Part shown: positions 1-9,107 of the stretch, in pieces | Layout of the letters: each line of letters begins with the position of its first letter | Position numbering within the stretch: the first letter of the stretch is position 1 | Assembly: GCF_016735495.2 (NCBI RefSeq) | Contig: NZ_JAERQY020000004.1 | Span: 340,444-404,443, forward strand | Direction: 5' to 3' | Origin: Lysobacter sp. MMG2 | Lineage (GTDB): Bacteria > Pseudomonadota > Gammaproteobacteria > Xanthomonadales > Xanthomonadaceae | DNA length: 64,000 nucleotides | Translations under genes and position numbers: made by a program | The notes under the pieces: generated by a model | What the model was told of the DNA's origin: nothing | Database searches by the model: none | What the model saw: only the letters and a program-made list of their open reading frames with translations

Positions 1-1
1 C

Positions 2-844
2 GCCGGCGCGCACGGTCGCGTGCCCGGCGCGCGCTTCGCGGTGATCGGCTACGGCAGTCTCGGCGGCGAGGAACTGGGTTTCGGTTCGGACCTGGACCTG
101 GTCTTCATCTACGACTCGCCCGGCGGTGAGCACGCGCATTCCGATGGTGCGCGCCCACTCGAAGCCACGCGCTGGTTCGCGCGCGTGGCGCAGAAGGTCG
201 TCGCGTTGCTGGGCGCGGTGACCGGGGCCGGTCGCCTGTACGACGTCGACGTCCGCCTGCGTCCGGACGGCGCGAAAGGACTGCTCGTGTCGAGCCTGGC
301 GAGCTATCGCGACTACCAGCGCGAGCGCGCATGGACGTGGGAGCATCAGGCGCTGGTGCGCGCACGGTTCGTGGCAGGCGACGAATCGCTCGGCGCCGAC
401 GTGGAGGACGTGCGTCGGCAGACGCTCTCGCGCGAACGCGACGCGCAACGCGTGTGCGAGGACGTGGTCTCGATGCGCCGCCGCATGCGCGCCGAGCTCG
501 ACCGCAGCGACGCGGCAGCGTTCGATCTCAAGCAGGGCGAGGGCGGTCTGGTTGATCTGGAGTTCCTGCTGCAATACGCCGTGCTCGCGCATTCGGCACG
601 GCACGCGCAGTGGCTTTCGTCGCGCAATACGCGCGAACTCATCCACGCGCTGGGCGAAAGCGCGTGGTTGAGCGAAGAGGAAGTCGCCGGATTGACGCAA
701 GCGCACGCCGTGTTTGTCGATGCGGGACTGGCGTGCACGCTCGACCGCCGTCCGCGCCGGCTGCCGATCAACGACGCCATCGCGCAGGCGCGCGAGGCGA
801 TCATCGCCGCCTCGCATGCGCATGGGCTGGTGTTCGACGCCTGA
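2..844 (+). CDS. glnE: Glutamine synthetase adenylyltransferase/deadenylase, C-terminal part (partial)
   Basis: GlnE attaches AMP to, and removes it from, glutamine synthetase in response to nitrogen status through the PII protein. Only about the last 280 residues are present because the open frame runs off the left edge; the full enzyme is normally about 940-980 residues. This part is the second nucleotidyltransferase domain, with the signature [21 protein letters not shown] region carrying the GG, the SD and the DxD-type acidic metal ligands, followed by the helical GlnD/GlnE-type tail. It ends 11 bp before the convergent ELM1-like gene. The family call is firm; start and regulation lie outside the window. 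Confidence 0.93.
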   Translation, partial: AGAHGRVPGARFAVIGYGSLGGEELGFGSDLDLVFIYDSPGGEHAHSDGARPLEATRWFARVAQKVVALLGAVTGAGRLYDVDVRLRPDGAKGLLVSSLASYRDYQRERAWTWEHQALVRARFVAGDESLGADVEDVRRQTLSRERDAQRVCEDVVSMRRRMRAELDRSDAAAFDLKQGEGGLVDLEFLLQYAVLAHSARHAQWLSSRNTRELIHALGESAWLSEEEVAGLTQAHAVFVDAGLACTLDRRPRRLPINDAIAQAREAIIAASHAHGLVFDA

Positions 845-855
845 GTTCGCCCGCG

Positions 856-1821
856 TTATGCGTCGATGCGTTGCCGCACCTCGGCGGCTACGCGCGCGGT
901 CTCGCGCAGCGGCGTGATGTCGGACGCAGCGGCCCCATCGCCCAGCACGCGGATGCGGTCCATGCGCAGCAGCGCATCGACGAAACGGCGCGGGCGGCCT
1001 TCGACGCGCTCGTGTCCGGCGACGAACACCGGGGCCCAGGTGGCCGCAGCTTCGGAAAGCATGTTGACCGAATCGGCCGTGCAGACGATGCGGTCGGCCC
1101 AGGCGAGCAGGCCGGCATAGGGATTCTGGCCGTCGGCGCTGTCGGTCCAGACGATGCCGGGGATGCCGCGCAGTCGTTCGCGCACTTCAGCGCTCACGCC
1201 CGACGGCGTGCGGCGCGACGTGGTGGCCATGACGCTGCCGCCTTCGTCGCGCGCCACGCGCTCCACGTGGTGCAGCAGTGATTCGTACACGCCCGCGTCG
1301 AAGCGCGCGTGCGCGCTGTCGCCGCCGACGAGCAGCGCGGTGCGCGGGCCGGGCAGGGTGCCCAGGTCGGGAAAGGCGTGTCGTCCCGTCGCGAGCCAGA
1401 GGTCGTCCACCGGATGCAGACTGCCGAGCACGGTGATGACGTTGTCGCCGCGCAGCCCGTCGTGCTCGGGCGCGATGACGAGGTCCCAATGGCGCGTGCT
1501 CATGCGGGGATCGAGGATCTGCACCGCCCGCGCGCCGCGCTTGCGCAGCAGGCGCGTGGCGAGGGCCGCCTGACGGCCGCAGCCGATCGCCAGCGACGGC
1601 GGCATCCGCATCGCCTGTTCGAAAGTGGGGCCGAACGCGCCGTCCGCTCCCGGCCACGCACGCGGCGCGAACCATCGCCAGGGCCTGTGCGGGGCCAGCG
1701 TCCACGCGCGGAACGGTTCGCCCAGCACCGCCGCCAGCGCCTGCGCCTGGCGCACGTTGCCGGCGTGGCCGTCGGTCAGCGTCCAGGTGTCGGGGGCGTA
1801 ATCGGGGCTTGTTCGTTGCAC
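856..1821 (-). CDS. Mitochondrial fission ELM1 family (DUF1022) protein
   Basis: A glycosyltransferase-like family named after plant ELM1 but widespread in bacteria, usually near LPS genes; the bacterial function is not established. Family-typical features are the N-terminal [13 protein letters not shown] stretch, [13 protein letters not shown] in the middle and a C-terminal sugar-nucleotide-like segment ([13 protein letters not shown]). I placed the start at a GTG 62 codons into the longest open frame, just before the first conserved block; the upstream part is low complexity and overlaps the start region of the divergent nitroreductase. No convincing ribosome-binding site precedes the GTG, so the start is uncertain by some codons. 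About 321 residues. Its proximity to waaA and the glycosyltransferase suggests an envelope role, which is inference. Confidence 0.78.
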   Translation of the reverse strand: MQRTSPDYAPDTWTLTDGHAGNVRQAQALAAVLGEPFRAWTLAPHRPWRWFAPRAWPGADGAFGPTFEQAMRMPPSLAIGCGRQAALATRLLRKRGARAVQILDPRMSTRHWDLVIAPEHDGLRGDNVITVLGSLHPVDDLWLATGRHAFPDLGTLPGPRTALLVGGDSAHARFDAGVYESLLHHVERVARDEGGSVMATTSRRTPSGVSAEVRERLRGIPGIVWTDSADGQNPYAGLLAWADRIVCTADSVNMLSEAAATWAPVFVAGHERVEGRPRRFVDALLRMDRIRVLGDGAAASDITPLRETARVAAEVRQRIDA

Positions 1822-1927
1822 GTTTGTGATTAATCCGTTCTGGATCAGTCGGCTGTTGCGAACGTGCCAGACTCTACACTCTCGAACCTTGGCCGCGGCG
1901 ATGTCGCGGTCTCCCATGGAGCACACG

Positions 1928-2527
1928 ATGTCGCACACCCTGCACCCGCTGCCCGAGTCCGCGCTGGACCAGCTCTTCCGCACCGCCCGCACGCACAACG
2001 AGCTCAAGGGCGACGTCAGCGACGAGACCCTGCGCCAGCTCTACGACCTGGCCAAGTGGGGGCCGACCAGCGCCAACATGTCGCCGCTGCGGCTGGTGTT
2101 CGTGAAGTCGAAGGAAGCCAAGGCCAAGCTCGGCCCGGCGCTGGACGAAGGCAATTACGCCAAGACCATGGCCGCGCCGGTCACCGCCATCGTCGCCTAC
2201 GACCTGGGCTTCTACGAGAAACTGCCGTACCTGTTCCCGCACACCGATGCGCGCGGCTGGTTCGACACCAAGCCCGAGGACGCGCTGACCACCATCGCAC
2301 TGCGCAACGGCAGCCTGCAGGGCGCCTACGTGCTGATGGCCGCGCGCGCGCTCGGCCTGGACACCGGCCCGATGTCGGGTTTCAACAACGCGCTCGTCGA
2401 CCAGACGTTCTTCGCCGGCACGAAGATCAAGTCCAACTTCCTCATCAACCTTGGCCATGGCGACACGGCCAAGCTGTTTCCCCGTTCGCCGCGCCTGTCT
2501 TTCGACGAAGCGGCGCGGATCGAGTAA
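1928..2527 (+). CDS. rutE: Nitroreductase family protein, malonic semialdehyde reductase (RutE/HadB-like)
   Basis: A 199-residue FMN-dependent nitroreductase-fold protein. The sequence follows E. coli RutE closely, with [16 protein letters not shown] for FMN binding near residues 35-50, PHTDARGWF in the middle, [12 protein letters not shown], and a C-terminal LSFDEAA. In E. coli, RutE reduces malonic semialdehyde during pyrimidine breakdown; no other rut genes are nearby, so the substrate here is inferred from family only. The start is the ATG with a GGAG six bases upstream (1918-1921); an in-frame ATG at 1916 is less well placed. The yceI gene follows after 40 bp on the same strand. Confidence 0.85.
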   Translation: MSHTLHPLPESALDQLFRTARTHNELKGDVSDETLRQLYDLAKWGPTSANMSPLRLVFVKSKEAKAKLGPALDEGNYAKTMAAPVTAIVAYDLGFYEKLPYLFPHTDARGWFDTKPEDALTTIALRNGSLQGAYVLMAARALGLDTGPMSGFNNALVDQTFFAGTKIKSNFLINLGHGDTAKLFPRSPRLSFDEAARIE

Positions 2528-2567
2528 CCACGCAGTTCGCCCGACCACCCTCACCGGAGAACCACCC

Positions 2568-3149
2568 ATGTTCAAGCGCATCGCCCTGGCCGCGACCCTC
2601 GCGACCCTCAGCACCGCCGCCTTCGCCGCGCCGGTCACGTACAAGATCGATCCGAACCACACCTCCGTGGTCGCCAGCTGGAGCCACTTCGGCTTCTCCA
2701 ACCCGATCGCCAACTTCGGCGACGTCGACGGCTCCATCACCTACGATCCGACCAACGTCGGCACCTCGAAGGTGGAAGTGACGCTGCCGCTGTCGGGCCT
2801 GGACTCGCACGTCGCCAAGTTCGACGAACACCTGCGCAGCGCCGATTTCTTCGACGCCGAGAAGCACCCGAACATCACCTTCAAGAGCACCAAGGTCGAG
2901 GCCGCCGGCGACAAGAAGCTGCGCGTGTTCGGCGACCTGACCATCAAGGGCATCACCAAGCCGGTCGTGCTCGACACCACCATCAACAAGATCGGCGAGC
3001 AGCCGATGGCCAAGCGCGCCGCGGCGGGCTTCGACGCCACCACCACCATCAAGCGCAGCGACTTCGGTGTGGACAAGTACGCGCCGAACGTGAGCGACAA
3101 CGTCACCCTGCGCATCACCACCGAAGCCGTGGTGCCGGCCGCGAAGTAA
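2568..3149 (+). CDS. yceI: YceI family periplasmic protein
   Basis: A 193-residue exported lipid-binding beta-barrel of the YceI/polyisoprenoid-binding family. A signal peptide is visible (MFKRIALAATLATLSTAAFA, cleavage before APV), so the mature protein is periplasmic. The family pattern is clear: YKIDPNHTSVVASWSHFGFS at the mature N terminus, HLRSADFFDAEKHPNITFKS in the middle, and GDLTIKGITKPV. A GGAGA lies upstream of the ATG. The family binds long isoprenoid chains such as quinone precursors and is often induced by high pH or osmotic stress; the ligand here is unknown. A strong rho-independent terminator follows at 3169-3214. Confidence 0.93.
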   Translation: MFKRIALAATLATLSTAAFAAPVTYKIDPNHTSVVASWSHFGFSNPIANFGDVDGSITYDPTNVGTSKVEVTLPLSGLDSHVAKFDEHLRSADFFDAEKHPNITFKSTKVEAAGDKKLRVFGDLTIKGITKPVVLDTTINKIGEQPMAKRAAAGFDATTTIKRSDFGVDKYAPNVSDNVTLRITTEAVVPAAK

Positions 3150-3168
3150 GCGGCAGGGCGGACATCCG

Positions 3169-3214
3169 GGGCGGGAACAGGGACAATCGCGTCCGGTTCC
3201 CGCCCTTTGTGTTT
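3169..3214 (+). terminator. Rho-independent terminator after yceI
   Basis: An inverted repeat (GGGCGGGAAC at 3169-3178, GTTCCCGCCC at 3196-3205) with a further GAC/GTC pair inside, followed by TTTGTGTTTT. It closes yceI. It also covers a possible GTG start of the pirin gene at 3209, which argues for the ATG at 3218. Confidence 0.82.
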
Positions 3215-3217
3215 TCG

Positions 3218-3928
3218 ATGATCCTCCAGCGTCCCTCCAGCGAACGCGGCCACGCCGCCGCCGGCCGGCCCGAGAGCCGCTACGGCTTCTCCTTCGGCGG
3301 GTACTACGACCCGGCGTGGATGGGCTTCGGCCCGCTGCGCGTGCTGAACGAGGATCGCCTCGCGCCCGGGGCCGGTTTTCCCGCGACTCGGGGCGCGAAC
3401 ATGGAATTGCTGGCGTTCGTCGTTTCCGGCGAACTCGCGCACGAGGACGCGATCGGCGGCCACGGCACGGTCCGTGCCGGCGAGTTGCAGTGGCTCAGCG
3501 CCGGCCACGGTGTCGAGCACACCGAGCGCAACGCCTCGGCCAGCGAACCGTTGCACCTGTTGCAGATGTGGATCCAGCCGTCGCGGCTGAACCACGAACC
3601 GGCCTACGCCCGCCGTGAGGCCGTCCCCGTGGATGCCCGCGGCTGGACGCTGCTCGCCTCCGGCGACGGTCGCGAGGGCAGCCTGGCGATCCGGCAGGAC
3701 GCCCGCGTGCTGCAAATCCGGCTGGATCGCGGCGAGACGGCCGCGCTCGAACTCGATGCCTCGCGCCTGTACTGGGCGCAGGTGGTGCTGGGGCAGGTCA
3801 CCGCCAACGAGGAGCGCCCGCTCGATGCCGGCGATGCCCTGGGCCTGCGCGAGGAGTCCGGCACGCTGCGCCTGCAGGGCCGCGGCGACGAGCGCGCGCT
3901 GGTCCTGCTGTTCGATCTGCCCGGATAA
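3218..3928 (+). CDS. Pirin family protein with altered metal site
   Basis: A 236-residue bicupin of the pirin/YhhW family. Some members are metal-dependent quercetin 2,3-dioxygenases and others are redox sensors or regulators. Conserved landmarks are FSFGGYYDP near residues 25-32, the RVLNEDRLAPGAGFP turn, GELAHEDAIG, and GHGVEHTERN. In typical pirins the N-terminal cupin binds the metal through an HxH pair after GFPP plus a later HxE. Here the later H101-x-E103 is present, but the expected HPHR segment reads PATRGAN at residues 55-61, so both histidines are missing. Catalysis is therefore doubtful. I start at ATG 3218 rather than GTG 3209, which lies in the preceding terminator. Confidence 0.86.
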   Translation: MILQRPSSERGHAAAGRPESRYGFSFGGYYDPAWMGFGPLRVLNEDRLAPGAGFPATRGANMELLAFVVSGELAHEDAIGGHGTVRAGELQWLSAGHGVEHTERNASASEPLHLLQMWIQPSRLNHEPAYARREAVPVDARGWTLLASGDGREGSLAIRQDARVLQIRLDRGETAALELDASRLYWAQVVLGQVTANEERPLDAGDALGLREESGTLRLQGRGDERALVLLFDLPG

Positions 3929-4012
3929 GCACGGCCCGCCGCGACGCGGCGAGCCGGTCTTCGCGCCGGGACTGGTAAACTTGCGGCCCCGCGTCGCCAC
4001 AGCCTTCGTCCC

Positions 4013-4213
4013 ATGACCGCAGCCAACGCCCACCCGACCCAGGCCAACGCCGAGCAGCGCTACGTCGTGCACCGCGCCGACCTTCCGCTGAGCTGCCCGC
4101 TGCCGTCGATGGCGCTGTGGAACTCGCATCCGCGCGTGTACCTGCCGATCGAGGCCGATGGCGGGGAAGTGCAGTGCCCGTACTGCGGCTCGCACTTCGT
4201 CCTGCAAGACTGA
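4013..4213 (+). CDS. Zinc-finger (CHCC type) domain protein
   Basis: A 66-residue protein carrying the zf-CHCC fold, with C28, H39 and the pair C55-PY-C58 as likely zinc ligands. Bacterial members resemble the zinc-binding mitochondrial complex I accessory subunit NDUFS6, but bacterial function is not well defined. It starts at an ATG 84 bp after the pirin gene and lies 33 bp before the glycosyltransferase. No signal peptide or membrane segment is seen, so it is probably cytoplasmic. Confidence 0.82.
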   Translation: MTAANAHPTQANAEQRYVVHRADLPLSCPLPSMALWNSHPRVYLPIEADGGEVQCPYCGSHFVLQD

Positions 4214-4246
4214 TCCCGCGCCTGCCGACGCAACTCGCGACGACGC

Positions 4247-5371
4247 ATGCGCCGGCTGACCGTCGTCCAGCTGCTGCCGGCCCTGCACTCGGGCGGCGTC
4301 GAACGTTCGACGCTTGAGATCGCCCAGGCGCTGGTCGAGGCCGGCCATCGCGCGATCGTCGTCTCCAGGGCCGGAAGGCTGGTGCCGCGCCTGGTCGACC
4401 TGGGCGCGGAGCACGTGGCCCTCGATCTGGGACGCAAATCTCCGCTGACCTTCCGCCATGCGCTCGCGCTGCGCGCATTGTTCGTGCGCGAAGGCGTGGA
4501 CATCGTGCATGCGCGCTCGCGCCTGCCGGCGTGGGTCGGTGAGTTGGCGCTGCGCAGCCTGCCCAAGGCGACGCGGCCGCGCTGGGTCACGACGGTGCAT
4601 GGGCTCAACTCGCCGTCGCGCTACAGCGCGGTGATGACCCACGGCGAGCGCGTGATCTGCGTGTCGCAGACCGTGCGTGAGTACGTGCTGCGCCAGTACC
4701 CTGCGACCGATCCTTCGATCTTGCGCGTGATCCCGCGCGGCATCGATCCGCGCACCTTTCCGCGCGCGCCGATGCCCGATCGCGATGCGCGCGCCTGGGC
4801 CGCGGGCCTGCATCCCGCGCTGGGCGGCGACGGACCGCTGCTGCTCCTGCCCGGCCGCGGCACGCGCCTGAAGGGGCACGCCGATGCACTCGTGCTGCTG
4901 GCGCGGCTGCGCGCGGACGGGCTCGATGCGCGGCTGTGGCTGCCCGGTGCGCGCGAGCCGGGACGCGAGGCCTACATCGCCGAGCTCGAGCGCGAGGCCG
5001 ACACCTTCCACGTCGCCGACGCGGTGGCCTTCACCGCACCGACCGACGCCATCGCACGCGCCTACGCCGCCAGCGACCTGGTGTTGCAGCTCTCGCGCAA
5101 GCCCGAGGCGTTCGGCCGTACGGTGCTGGAGGCGTGGTCGGTCGGTCGTCCGGTGCTGGGCTGGGCGCATGGCGGTGTGGGCGAACTGCTCGCGCAATGG
5201 CAACCGGCAGGCGCGGTGGCGCCGTTCGACATCGACGCGCTGCACCGTGGCGGCTACGAACTTCTTACGCATCCCGTCGCCACGCCGGCTACGATTCCGC
5301 ATTCCTTGCGCGACATGCAGGAGGCCACGCTTGCCGTCTACGCCGAGCTCGTCGATGAACCCCGCCGCTGA
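4247..5371 (+). CDS. Glycosyltransferase family 4 (GT-B) protein
   Basis: A 374-residue GT-B glycosyltransferase. The N-terminal Rossmann half begins VVQLLPALHSGGVERSTLEI, the usual acceptor-side glycine-rich start of family 4. The C-terminal half carries LLLPGRGTRLKGH and the nucleotide-sugar-binding KPEAFGRTVLEAWSVGRPV, whose two glutamates are typical of retaining GT4 enzymes. It overlaps the downstream O-antigen ligase-like gene by 17 bp, so the two are probably translated together. Role inferred from context: adding a sugar to LPS core or another surface polysaccharide. The sugar cannot be read from sequence. Confidence 0.88.
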   Translation: MRRLTVVQLLPALHSGGVERSTLEIAQALVEAGHRAIVVSRAGRLVPRLVDLGAEHVALDLGRKSPLTFRHALALRALFVREGVDIVHARSRLPAWVGELALRSLPKATRPRWVTTVHGLNSPSRYSAVMTHGERVICVSQTVREYVLRQYPATDPSILRVIPRGIDPRTFPRAPMPDRDARAWAAGLHPALGGDGPLLLLPGRGTRLKGHADALVLLARLRADGLDARLWLPGAREPGREAYIAELEREADTFHVADAVAFTAPTDAIARAYAASDLVLQLSRKPEAFGRTVLEAWSVGRPVLGWAHGGVGELLAQWQPAGAVAPFDIDALHRGGYELLTHPVATPATIPHSLRDMQEATLAVYAELVDEPRR

Positions 5372-6665
5372 CGCCACGCCGCCGGCCGGTCGGCGCGTGC
5401 GCGGCTGGCGCTGGGCGCCGGCGTGGATCCTGGCCTACGTCGCGCTGTGGCCGGCGCCGGGCTATGCCGAAGGTGTGCTCGTGCTCGGCGCGCTGGCGGC
5501 GATCGTGCACCTGGCGCTGTCGCGTTTCCGCGGCGGCGCGCAATTGCTGAGCAATCCGGCCTGGGCGCTGACCAGCGTGCTGTTCTTCGCGTACTGGACG
5601 CCGGAACTGGTCTCCGCCATCGACGCCATCGATCCGGCACGCGCGCTGCGCGAAGCGCTGGTCGATCTGCGCTACCTGCCCTTCCTGTGGCTGGTCGCCT
5701 CGGCGGTGGCCGATCCGCGCGGCCGGCGCATCACCTTCGGCGGCCTGGCGATCATCGTCGGCATCTGGACGCTCGATGCGCTGGCACAGGCGGTGAGCGG
5801 ATCGAGCCCGCTGTTCTCCGGGATCGACGCCATCAAGCGCGCCATCAGCGGCCACGGCATGTGCACGCCGCAGGAAGTCGCCGGCGCCGACCGCCTCAGC
5901 GGTGTGCTGGGGCCGTGCAACCTGAAGCTCGGGCAGGTGCTGGCCAGCCTGTCGCCCTTCCTCTTGTTCGCCGGCGGACGGCGTCTGGGCACGGTCGGTT
6001 GGCTGCTGGCCGCGGCGGCGGTGGGCGTGGTGCTGGTGCTGGCCGGTTCGCGCGCTTCATGGATCACCTATGCCGTCGCGCTGGTGCTGTCGGGCTGGCG
6101 CCTGGTGGGGTGGAAGAAGCTGATCGGCGTGTTCGCCATCGGTGCGATCGCGGTGGGCACGCTGAGCATCAGCGTGCCGCAGGTGCGCGATCGCTTCACG
6201 CGCACCGCGCACGCGCTCACCGCGGACGTGGAGGGCGTGGACAGCGCGCTGTCGGGACGCGCGCGCATCTGGAGCGCCGCCGGCTGCATGGTGCGCGAGC
6301 ACCCGTTCAACGGCGTCGGCGCGCGCGGCTTCCGCGAGGCCTTCCCGGCCTGCGATCCGGAGCCGGGCGAGCGCGCCATCTGGGGCGTGGGCCCGGCGCT
6401 GCATGCGCACCAGATCGTGCTGGAAATCCTCAGCGAGACGGGCGCGTTCGGCATGCTGATGTGGCTGGCCGGCGTTGCGCTGGCCTGGCGTGCATGGCGT
6501 TTCGCCGACGAAACGGCGCGCGAGCGCGCGCGGCCGGCGATGTGGGCACTGGTGGTCACCATCTTCCCGTTCAACACGCACCTGGCGTTCTATTCGACGT
6601 TCTGGGGCGGGCTGACGCTGCTGCTTGCGGCGCTGTACGCGGGCAGCCTGCTCGCGCGGGAATGA
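5355..6665 (+). CDS. O-antigen ligase family (WaaL/Wzy-like) membrane protein
   Basis: A 436-residue polytopic inner-membrane protein with about ten to twelve hydrophobic segments. A large periplasmic loop in the last third contains SGRARIWSAAGCMVREHPF and NGVGARGFREAF, which matches the Wzy_C/O-antigen ligase family and its conserved arginine and histidine (ALHAHQIVLEILSETG). WaaL joins lipid-linked O-antigen to lipid A-core, and Wzy polymerases share the fold; sequence alone does not separate them. The ATG at 5355 lies inside the end of the glycosyltransferase gene. The gene is convergent with the LpxL-like gene. Confidence 0.82.
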   Translation: MNPAADATPPAGRRVRGWRWAPAWILAYVALWPAPGYAEGVLVLGALAAIVHLALSRFRGGAQLLSNPAWALTSVLFFAYWTPELVSAIDAIDPARALREALVDLRYLPFLWLVASAVADPRGRRITFGGLAIIVGIWTLDALAQAVSGSSPLFSGIDAIKRAISGHGMCTPQEVAGADRLSGVLGPCNLKLGQVLASLSPFLLFAGGRRLGTVGWLLAAAAVGVVLVLAGSRASWITYAVALVLSGWRLVGWKKLIGVFAIGAIAVGTLSISVPQVRDRFTRTAHALTADVEGVDSALSGRARIWSAAGCMVREHPFNGVGARGFREAFPACDPEPGERAIWGVGPALHAHQIVLEILSETGAFGMLMWLAGVALAWRAWRFADETARERARPAMWALVVTIFPFNTHLAFYSTFWGGLTLLLAALYAGSLLARE

Positions 6666-6680
6666 GGGCTTACTGACGCC

Positions 6681-7613
6681 TCAGGGCTTGGCGTAGGGCG
6701 AGCTCATTCCCGGCGGCCGGCGCTTGAAGCGGCGGTGGATCCACAGGTACTGCGTCGGTGCTTCGCGCACCATCGCCTCGATCGCCGCGTTGACGCGCGC
6801 GCTGTCCACGGCCGCGTCGCTGGACGGGAACTCCGCCAGCGGGGCGCCCACGCGCAGCACGTAGTGCGCACCTTCGCGGCGATGGAAGAACGGCACCACG
6901 GCGCAGCCGCTCAGGCGCGAGAACTGGTGCGTGGCGGTGATCGTCGCCGCCGGCACGCCGAAGAACGGCGCGAACACCGTGTCCTTGCCGCGCATGTCCT
7001 GGTCCGGCGCATACCACAGGAAGCCGCCTTGCTTGAGGTGGCGGATGGCCGGGCGGATCTCGTCGTTGGTGAACATCGCCTTGGCATAGCGCAGGCGGCC
7101 GCGCTTGACCGCCCATTCCATCACCGGGCTGCGGTGGCGGCGGTACATGCCGGTGAGCGGCAGGTGGTCGCACATCAGGCGGCCGCAGATCTCCAGCGTC
7201 ATGAAGTGGCCCGAGACCATCAGCACGCCGCGGCCCTCCGCGCGGATCGCATCGAGTTGCTCCAGGCCCTCGATGCGCACCGTGCGCCGCATCGGCTCGA
7301 CCGAACCCCACCATGCGCGGGCGAATTCGAAGAAGCCGATGCCTAGGTCGCGGAAGCTTTCGCGCAGGAGCCGTTCGCGTTCGCCCGGTGTCATTTCGGG
7401 AAAGCACAGCGCCAGGTTGATCTGCGCCGCGCGACGTCGAGCACCGGCCACGCGCAACGCGACCGCGCCGATCATCCGGCCAAGCCCGCGTTGCACCGGC
7501 CAGGGGAGGCTTGCGCCCACGCACATCACGCCCAGCGCGAACCACATCGGCCAGTGGCGCGGGCCGAACGGTGGCGAAGGTGGCGTGGTGGGGGACTCGA
7601 CTGCCTTGGGCAT
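6681..7613 (-). CDS. LpxL/HtrB-like lipid A acyltransferase
   Basis: A 310-residue member of the lysophospholipid/lauroyl acyltransferase family. After an N-terminal membrane anchor (WPMWFALGVMCVGASLPW) it shows the catalytic HX4E motif in VSGHFMTLE, with histidine as base and glutamate as partner, and the downstream YRRHRSPVMEW and GGFLWYAPDQDM blocks typical of LpxL, LpxM and LpxP. These enzymes add secondary acyl chains to Kdo2-lipid IVA at the inner membrane. The gene is divergent from waaA, which makes Kdo2-lipid IVA, so the pairing is biochemically coherent. The acyl chain used cannot be predicted. Confidence 0.88.
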   Translation of the reverse strand: MPKAVESPTTPPSPPFGPRHWPMWFALGVMCVGASLPWPVQRGLGRMIGAVALRVAGARRRAAQINLALCFPEMTPGERERLLRESFRDLGIGFFEFARAWWGSVEPMRRTVRIEGLEQLDAIRAEGRGVLMVSGHFMTLEICGRLMCDHLPLTGMYRRHRSPVMEWAVKRGRLRYAKAMFTNDEIRPAIRHLKQGGFLWYAPDQDMRGKDTVFAPFFGVPAATITATHQFSRLSGCAVVPFFHRREGAHYVLRVGAPLAEFPSSDAAVDSARVNAAIEAMVREAPTQYLWIHRRFKRRPPGMSSPYAKP

Positions 7614-7726
7614 GACGCGATTCTACGGGCCGACGCCCGCGCGCAGTAGACGCAAGGCCGGCATCGGCCGTGCGCATCGCGCGATCTCTTCGCCCGCTCG
7701 TCACGGGCTTCGCTATCCTAGTGCCG

Positions 7727-9025
7727 ATGCCGACGGACACCATCGAGCGCCTGCTGCGCGGCCTGTATTCGGTCGCCCTCTATCTGTTGGCACCCATCAC
7801 GGTCTATCACCTGATCTGGCGTGGCCTTCGCCAACCGGCGTATTTCCTGCGCTGGCAGGAGCGCTATGCCTTCTACGGCGACACGCCGGCGATGCGCACG
7901 CTGTGGGTGCACGCGGTGTCGGTGGGCGAGGTCAACGCCGCCGTGCCGCTGGTCAACGCGTTGCGCCGTGCGCGGCCGGACCTGCGCCTGCTCGTCACCA
8001 CCATCACCCCCACCGGCTCCGAACGCGTGCAGGCGCTGTGGGGCGATGCGGTCGAACACGTCTACCTGCCGTACGACCTGCCCGGCGCGGTCGGACGCTT
8101 CCTCGCGCACTACCGCCCCCACGCCGCGCTGATCATGGAAACCGAACTGTGGCCGAGCCTGTTGTTCGGCTGCCGTGATGCGGGCATTCCCGCGGTGATC
8201 CTCAATGCGCGGTTGTCGGAGCGCTCGCTGCGCGGCTACCGCGTGCTCGCGCCGCTGGTGGCGCGCGCGCTACGCACCGTGCGCACCGTCGCCGCGCAGT
8301 CGCGCGCGGACGGCGAGCGCTTCGTGCGCCTGGGCGCGCGGCCGGAGCAGGTGCTCGAGGTCGGCAACCTCAAGTTCGACGTCGCCGTGCCCGAAGACCT
8401 GGCCGGTTTCGCCGCACGATGCCGCACGCACTGCGGTTCGCGCCCGGTGTGGATCGCGGCGAGCACGCACGAGGACGAAGAGCCGGCGGTCATCGCCATC
8501 CACCGTCAGTTGCGCGCGAAGTTTCCCGACCTGCTGATGCTGTGGGCGCCACGCCATCCGGAACGTTTCCGCACCGTCGCCGACGCCGCGCGTGCATCGG
8601 GCTGGTCGGTGTCCACGCGCTCGCGCCAGCAGTGGCCGCAAGCGGACGACGCGGTGTTCGTCATCGACACGCTGGGCGAACTGATGAGTTTCTACGCCTG
8701 CGCCGACGTGGCGTTCGTCGGCGGCAGTCTGCAGGCGATCGGCGGACATAACCTGCTCGAACCGGCGGCGACCGGCACCGCGATCGTCACCGGCCCGCAC
8801 CTGCATAACTTCGTCGAGATCGCCCAGCGTCTGGAAGACGCGGGCGCATTACGCGTGGTGCCCGACGCGGAGCGTGTCGAACAGGCGCTGGCGGAGTTGC
8901 TCGGCGATCCGCAGTTGCGTGAGCGCATGACCACCGCCGGCCGCGCGCTGGTGGAAACCGGACGGGGCGCGCTGGCGCGCACGCTTCAACTGTTGCAGCC
9001 GCTGCTGCCGCCGCCGCCGGCCTGA
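7727..9025 (+). CDS. waaA: 3-deoxy-D-manno-octulosonic acid (Kdo) transferase
   Basis: A 432-residue WaaA/KdtA. It transfers Kdo from CMP-Kdo to lipid IVA at the cytoplasmic face of the inner membrane. Evidence: an N-terminal membrane anchor (LLRGLYSVALYLLAPITVYH), the catalytic WVHAVSVGEVNAA block with the conserved glutamate, METELWPSLL, AASTHEDEEPAV in the second half, and the nucleotide-sugar site FVGGSLQAIGGHNLLEPAA. I start at the ATG in MPTDTIERLL, 19 codons into the longest open frame, matching the family length. A perfect terminator hairpin follows. Confidence 0.95.
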   Translation: MPTDTIERLLRGLYSVALYLLAPITVYHLIWRGLRQPAYFLRWQERYAFYGDTPAMRTLWVHAVSVGEVNAAVPLVNALRRARPDLRLLVTTITPTGSERVQALWGDAVEHVYLPYDLPGAVGRFLAHYRPHAALIMETELWPSLLFGCRDAGIPAVILNARLSERSLRGYRVLAPLVARALRTVRTVAAQSRADGERFVRLGARPEQVLEVGNLKFDVAVPEDLAGFAARCRTHCGSRPVWIAASTHEDEEPAVIAIHRQLRAKFPDLLMLWAPRHPERFRTVADAARASGWSVSTRSRQQWPQADDAVFVIDTLGELMSFYACADVAFVGGSLQAIGGHNLLEPAATGTAIVTGPHLHNFVEIAQRLEDAGALRVVPDAERVEQALAELLGDPQLRERMTTAGRALVETGRGALARTLQLLQPLLPPPPA

Positions 9026-9034
9026 TCCCCTGAA

Positions 9035-9068
9035 ACAGAAAACCGCCGGTGGGCCGGCGGTTTTCTGT
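9035..9068. terminator. Bidirectional terminator between waaA and tolC
   Basis: A perfect 15-bp inverted repeat (ACAGAAAACCGCCGG with its complement) around a TGGG loop. The arms end in A-rich and T-rich tracts, so it can terminate waaA from the left and tolC from the right. Confidence 0.9.
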
Positions 9069-9107
9069 GTTTCGTCGCAGCGTCGGTGCCGTGTTGGCCC
9101 GGCGAGA

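Noticed and set aside
3209..3217. GTG start for the pirin gene
   Set aside because: It lies in the T-rich tail of the yceI terminator. The ATG at 3218 matches the family N terminus.
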